A DNA stretch of 64,000 nucleotides from Dama dama (taxonomy: Eukaryota; Chordata; Mammalia; Artiodactyla; Cervidae): NCBI RefSeq assembly GCF_033118175.1, contig NC_083691.1:21611001-21675000 (forward strand), written 5' to 3'. Below, one piece after another: positions 58,433 through 64,000 of the stretch (position 1 is its first letter; the number at the start of each line of letters is the position of its first letter). Under the pieces are notes generated by a model that worked only from the letters and a program-made list of their open reading frames with translations, had not been told where the DNA came from and did no database searches. The position numbers were made by a program, and so were the translations under genes.

Positions 58433-58637
58433 TAAGACTTCCCTGGTGGCTGAGGAGGTAAAGCATCTGCCTACAATGCGGGGGACCTGGGTTCGATCCC
58501 TGGGTGGGGAAGATCCTTTGGAGAAGGAAATGCAACCCACTTCAGTACTCTTGCCTGGAAAATCCCATGGATGGAGGAGGCTGGTAGGCTACAGTCCATA
58601 GGGTCACAAAGAGTTGGACACAACTGAGTGACTTCAC
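58433..58637 (+). mobile_element. Bov-tA SINE with 14-bp target duplication and intact B box
   Basis: Plus-strand copy flanked by perfect ttcttccagaccct at 58419-58432 and 58638-58651. The Pol III B box GGTTCGATCC is at 58490-58499. One of the best-preserved SINEs here. Confidence 0.95.
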
Positions 58638-58832
58638 TTCTTCCAGACCCTACCATTTCTGGAACAATTAGAAGTGTGACACGTTGTTCATTTTCAAGAT
58701 TGACATCTCAACCTCTTAAATATCAGCTTTTTTTTTTTTTTTGCTTCACATATTTAATGACATTTAATCATTTAAGATTTTCATATTACATTGTATATCC
58801 TGCTTTTAACATTTATTCCAGACTCCTAGGAA

Positions 58833-58990
58833 TAGCCTGCCAGTCTCCTCTGTCCATGAGATTCTCCAGGCAGCAATACTGAAGTGGGTAGCCATTCCCT
58901 TCTCCAGGGGATCTTCCCAATCCAGGAATCAAGTCCAAGTCTCCTGCTTTGCAGAGAGATTCTTTACAGTCTGAGCTACCAGGGAAGCCC
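58833..58990 (-). mobile_element. Bov-tA SINE, 3'-shortened
   Basis: Minus-strand copy beginning inside the BovA body (tagcctgccagtctcc) and ending gggaagccc. A T-run lies upstream at 58728-58742. Confidence 0.88.
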
Positions 58991-60214
58991 AGAAATCTAT
59001 TCTTGTTATTGGCAAAGTTGTAGAAATGTGAGATTTGGCTGAATTAGTGTTCCACTGCCATCACCAAGCTTCCTGGTGTGAGGAAGAGTTTTGATGCAGC
59101 AGTGGGAAAAGGGCCAACTTTCTGGTACACATCCTCAATCTTCCTGCATTTTGAGAGGCAGCAGAGCCTTAATTGTGGCACAGACCATCAGTGGCCTCAT
59201 TACATCACTCAGAGAGGGACAGGACTGAAATGCTGTGGGAGTCTTTCTAGGTGGTCCAGTCTGAAGCCTTCTCTTTCAGTCTTTTCTGGAAATTGAAGGC
59301 ATCTGTTTCCCTGAAGTAACTCACTCCAGCTTAAAAGTCCTGAAGTAGCTTGCTCTACCTAACTCTGCCTCACACAGGAATTTAGATTTTGTTTCTGTTA
59401 ACATTCCTTGTCAGAGTGTAGCAAACAGAGTTATGCATTCTATAAATCTGATACACATCTCTTCAAAATCAATATTGCTTTTATGAAACATTTTAATCTC
59501 TTAGATTATGATCTTTTAGCCTCAATCTAAGAAATGAATCAGGTTAACAAAATATTAAATAGCATTAATGAACTCAAAATGAAAAGCAACTCTCCTCTCT
59601 CCATTCTCCCTCATTTCCTAAGAGAAAACATGTTTAATTACTTCGCTGGTTATTTTTTAATATGTATCTCTAAATGATATAAATGTATTGTTGATTATTG
59701 ATTTATCATTGTTAGATTCTTGTAAACATTTAGTTTTGCTGATATTGATAATATGCCCATCCCACTCTACAATGGTTAGGGTTTCATAATTTGGGGATAA
59801 ATCTACAAGTTAACATGAGCAAAAAACAAGTATAATATTGTCAATATGACCACACTGATGATTTCTAATTGACAAAAGTGTCTTTTGTTTAGATACTGTT
59901 TCTTCTATTGCTTTTGTTTTTCAGGAAGTTTCTTACTATGTTTATTCCTTGCTGTTTGGGTTTAGGAGTCCCAAGACATAACACACCTCTAACCACTAAA
60001 AAGTAAAACTTTAGAAATGAGAGTGAGAGAGAGTGAAAGAACTTTGAAAATTATTATCTTTAATGGAGCTCTTAGGGTTTTAATGGAGCTTTACTGTTTT
60101 AGCTGAATGAGCATATATTATTGAGCTTGTAAATTAGGTACACATATCCAGCCGACAGTGCTGATAAACTCATTGCTGGACAGAATCTTTACTAGTAAAC
60201 TTACAACGATGACA
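58991..60214. other. Unique DNA
   Basis: 59040-59360 is somewhat GC-richer than its surroundings and open for 72 codons on the plus strand, but no family is recognised. A 12-bp direct repeat tttaatggagct occurs at 60059-60070 and 60079-60090. Confidence 0.4.
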
Positions 60215-60790
60215 CACCACAGTTCATGCTCCTATATATCCATTGTGGCTGCACTAATTTACATTCCCACCAACAGCGTACTAGGGTTCTCTTTTTTCCA
60301 CATCCTCCCCAGCAATTGTTATTCGTGGTCTTTTTGATGATATCCCTTCTGACAGGTATGTGGTGATAACTCATTGTGGCTTTGATTTGCATGTCATTAC
60401 TGACATTGAACATCTTTCCATTTGCCTCTTGGCCATCTATATGTTTTCTTTGCAAATTCAGGCCCTCTGCTCATTTTGTAGTTGAGTTATTTGTTGTTGT
60501 TGTTGTGTTAATGTTGAGTTGTACGAACCTTTTATATATTTTGACTATTAGCCTGTTATTTATCATATTGTTTGAAAATATTTTCTCAGATTCAATCTTT
60601 GGTCTTTTTGTTTTGTCAGCAATTTCCTTTATTGTGCAAAGACTTTTAATTCTGATTAGGTCTGATTTATTTATTTTTGCTTTTGTTTCGTCTTAGGAGA
60701 CAGAGCCAAAAAAAATATTGCTACAACTTAAGGGTGTTCTGCCTATATTTTCTTTGGAGTTTCACAGTTTTGGTACACTGGGTTTCTTTC
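60215..60790 (-). mobile_element. Old L1, 3' part of ORF2 and UTR
   Basis: Minus-strand L1: 'acattcccaccaacagcgta', 'gtggctttgatttgcatgtc', 'cctgttatttatcatattg', 'ggtctttttgttttgtcag'. This is the antisense of the conserved L1 3' region. Degenerate frames only. Confidence 0.75.
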
Positions 60791-61671
60791 TTATGACAAC
60801 TATATTTTAAATTTCTTCTTTTATTGTCTGAGTGCCTGATTTTCTATATATACATTTTTTCTTTTGGATGCACAATCTTTTGAACTCTTTGAAATTACAA
60901 ACTAGGGTCTTTATATCCTTTATCTGCTTCATGAACTCTGTGTTTTTTCCAGGATCAGCTTTAGTTACAAGTTATAACTAAACCATTTATACAATTTAAT
61001 ATCTCTTTAATATAAATAGATATCATGTATTGAAAAAGTATCATACTTGCATTTTTCATCCTTTGAGTTAGAACAATCACTCTACCTTCAATCAGCCCTT
61101 TGTATCCTACTTTTTTACCCAGCTTAAATTCCATAGTCCCTATCTTAACCTCATTCATATATACATCCCACTTCACCTTATCTAACTCCTTCATCAACCA
61201 CCATGAACAAAACCTAATTCCAAGGAAATCCCCTATCTTCTTGTTTCTTTTCTATGATCAAGCAGTGGAATGTGATATAGGAAGAAAAATTTCCCACCAT
61301 GCTGTAAGGATCCTTGCTTTAACTATTTGACCACATAATTCAAGTAAGCATACTTAATAATCGGAAGGCGATGACACTAGTTTTCTCTTGTCAATTAATT
61401 CTCCCTTTCTCCAAGAAAGTTACTTTAAACTATTCACCTTTTCAAACTAGGATTACCTCCTCACTTATTTTTTTTTTTATTTTATATTTTACTGAGGAAA
61501 TATAGGCAAACAAAATACAATTTCCCATCTTCTCTATTTCACTATTGAATTTATTAGTCTACCTATATTTCTGCCATACTTTCTCTCTCTTGTTATATGT
61601 TATAAAAATTATCCTTGTTCCTATGTAATTCCAATTCTTCATTTGTCCACTGGATTTCATAACCTTTTGCT
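60791..61671. other. Unique AT-rich DNA
   Basis: T-rich run at 61467-61480. Nothing else is recognised. Confidence 0.45.
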
Positions 61672-61683
61672 TGACCAAGGACT

Positions 61684-62070
61684 GCTGCTGCTGCTGCTGC
61701 TAAGTCACTTCAGTCGTGTCCGACTATGTGCGACCCCATAGACGGCAGTCCACCAGGCTCCGCCGTCCCTGGGATTCTCCAGGCAAGAACACTGGAGTGG
61801 GTTGCCATTGCCTTCTCCAATAAAAGAAAGTGAAAAGTGAAAGTGAAGTCGCTCAGTTGTGTCCAACTCTTCGTGACCCCATGGACTGCAGCCTACCAGG
61901 CTCCTCCATCCATGGGATTTTCCAGGGAAGAGTACATGTAAATCCATGGCTGATTCATGTCAATGTATGACAAAAACCACTATAATATTGTAAAGTAATT
62001 AGCCTCTAACTAATAAAAATAAATGAAAAAAAGAAAAAGAGTACTGGAGTGGGGTTCCATTGCCTTCTCC
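61684..62070 (-). mobile_element. BOV-A2 dimeric SINE interrupted by L1; 12-bp target duplication
   Basis: Minus-strand dimer. The antisense tail (CTG)n is at the left (61684-61701), then two BovA monomers with the AAGTGAAAGTGAA linker. Outer flanks tgaccaaggact at 61672-61683 and 62071-62082 are identical. An L1 end splits it at 61936-62036. Confidence 0.95.
61936..62036 (+). mobile_element. 101-bp L1 3' end inside BOV-A2, 8-bp target duplication
   Basis: Ruminant L1 3' terminus ('gattcatgtcaatgtatgac', 'attgtaaagtaattagcctc') with an A-rich tail. Flanks aagagtac at 61928-61935 and 62037-62044 are the duplicated BOV-A2 target. An extremely 5'-truncated insertion, younger than the SINE. Confidence 0.92.
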
Positions 62071-62219
62071 TGACCAAGGACTAGGCTGAGATAAATATTT
62101 CCTGAATCACTAATTTTTCCTATTGTGTCTTTCCCATTAGCATCAAATCACATGGCATTTGTGATTTGTCAAAATCTAAAGAAAATCTTTTGTAGACCCA
62201 TACATTTCTATTCATCTGC

Positions 62220-62953
62220 CACTCCTTTTCTCAGCAACACTCCTAGAACAAAGGATTTATGGAAACTCTCAGATTTTTTTTTTTTTTACCTTCTATTCTC
62301 CAGTCAGTTATAGCAGTCAGGTTTTTGACTCTATTACTTTACTAAAACTACTCTTGAAAAGCATACAAACGTCTTCTATTTTGTTTAATCCAATGGTCAA
62401 CAATTATTGTACATCTTACTTGATCTTTCAACAACTTTTGAAGCAGTTAGTCATTGCCCTTCTGGGTGACTTTTTTCTTCTCTTGCACTTTGAAGCAACT
62501 CAATATTTAGATTTTTCTCCTTTCTCACTGGCAATTCCTGACTACTCACATGCAGCCTGATCTCTAGATGTTGTCATATCACTGACCTCTGTCCTTTAGC
62601 TTCTCAGACTTTTCTAACTATACAGACTTTTTAACTATCTCACATGGTCTTAAGGCAGTAAACAAACACCACTGATTTCAAAATTTTGCTTTTCTAGCTC
62701 TTACTTACCCTCTTAGTTCCAGATTTTCATGTCTGCTACTCATCAACATTTGCATGTCTAGTACTTTAAATTAAATACTCAAAACAAAACTGTTTTCTTT
62801 AAAACACAGATGTACTCCTCCCAGTCTTCCTCATCTTTATAATGAGCACAAAAGTGCTTAGGCCCCTATAACTATTTATTAATTTTTTTCTTAATATTAT
62901 ATCAATTATTGGTGGGATACTGTTGATATCAGCAACCCACATTTTGAACTTTC

Positions 62954-62984
<31 letters not shown>

Positions 62985-63060
62985 ATTTATATATTATATA
63001 TATAAATCCTCAGCCTCCTGTGTCACTTTTTATCTCTGCACCCAAAACTGCTCATATTCA
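62220..63060 (+). mobile_element. L2 (CR1-clade) LINE fragment
   Basis: Degenerate L2 ORF2 in plus orientation: 'atccaatggtcaacaattat', then 'cttacttgatctttcaacaa', which corresponds to the RT block with DLSAAFDTVDH in intact L2. It continues to about 62880 and, after a (TA)n run at 62947-63003, to 63060. No frame survives. Confidence 0.62.
62947..63003. repeat. (TA)n microsatellite
   Basis: Nearly pure alternating TA with a few interruptions, within the L2 remains. Confidence 0.92.
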
Positions 63061-64000
63061 GAATATCAAGATAGCACATTTCCAAACTTCTCTTGGAGTG
63101 AGTGACACCTGCCTGTATGTCTAAGATTCTAATTTCTCCATTCTCATATGCAAAGTAGAAATCATCCATTTGTCTTACAATTTCCAAAATTTTCCAAAAA
63201 TATTTTGTCTATTGTCATCTCCTATCTCATTCTCTCTTTTATTTTGAGGTTATGCCTTTTTCATTATTTTATTGCCAATTTAAAGTGGATTCTGGAGAGA
63301 GAACTAAATACATCTTTGTGTCCATCATGTATAACTGATAGCAAAGTTAGTTACCATAGTGAAACTTTTGAAAAAAACTTAATGCTTAATAATAAAAAAG
63401 TAATAACTTAGTAATTTATGGTAATTCTGCTTATGGAACAACATGCCATAATTAAATTAATTTTATAAAGATTACATCCTTATATAGAAAATGATTATAG
63501 TGAAGAATACAGTAATACTTTTACACTCAATATGACTATGATAGTATTTTAAAACATCCATTAATGGATAGTAGTAAGAATAAAATGATATATCTCATTA
63601 TGATAGCAATGTACGTAAGTGATAAAATTAGAAATTGCTGCAGTCATTTTCATCATGGCCATGTTCTCTACATTGACTTCAATGGCTAGATAGTATCTTG
63701 ATAATGAAAAATAATTGGACGATAGAATACAAGCAGAGAAAAATGTCTTATTCACATCATAAAAGCTTTATTTCTAAGCCTTTGTAAAAACCAACAGTGT
63801 TCTCAAGCTAGCCCACCGATTGTTTCTACCAGCTGGACATATTGGCAATTCACCAACAGAATGGAGATCACTCCTAATTTCCATAATTATGAAAATTGTT
63901 TAGCAGCTGCCATTTCTTTTCTATTTAACCTTTCTATAAGAATACATATTTTGTAAAATAAATTGAGAATGACAATTAGTCTATCTTTGTACCATCCTTG
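63061..64000. other. Unique AT-rich DNA to window end
   Basis: Nothing is recognised on either strand. Confidence 0.45.

Overview
This window is non-coding genomic DNA of a ruminant, most likely a bovid. The evidence is its repeats: BovB (an RTE-type LINE), tRNA-derived Bov-tA SINEs, dimeric BOV-A2 SINEs, ruminant-type L1 3' ends and a CHR-type cetartiodactyl SINE all occur in it. Species cannot be fixed from the sequence alone. The DNA is AT-rich and CpG-poor. I found no convincing host exon, splice-bounded open frame, CpG island, promoter, tRNA, rRNA or snRNA gene. The longer open frames on both strands are fragments of BovB reverse transcriptase or chance frames across SINEs.

Layout. 1-8 kb: L1 3' end, BovB and Bov-tA pieces, a MaLR LTR, a poly(T) insertion with target duplication, and a SINE-in-SINE nest at 7757-8186. 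8-13 kb: rearranged L1, a second L1, a BovB with an intact YADD site (11399-12466) and a BOV-A2. 14-23 kb: the BovB-rich part, with copies at 14195-14907, 16290-17446, 18682-20469 (the longest) and 22226-22797 (the least damaged 3' end), plus a short mariner-type inverted-repeat element at 20713-20793. 23-44 kb: mostly unique DNA with scattered MIR, L2, L1 and Bov-tA. It holds a 93-bp near-identical local duplication (25825-25917 and 27384-27476) and a CpG-retaining unique block at 32772-33080 that looks like a conserved non-coding element. 44-50 kb: BovB again, including one inserted into an L1 3' end at 48146-49185. 50-64 kb: a second MaLR LTR in the opposite orientation, a probable ERV LTR, L1 and L2 remains, and a triple nest at 61684-62070 (L1 inside BOV-A2, both with target duplications).

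How the parts relate. Target-site duplications let many insertions be ordered in time. BovB is the probable source of the enzyme that moves Bov-tA and BOV-A2, which is established knowledge for ruminants. All BovB copies here are 5'-truncated and none could be active. No undescribed gene system was found. The best leads are the 32.8-33.1 kb block, the 93-bp duplication, the fold-back junctions inside two SINEs, and a BovB open frame that begins in flanking host DNA.
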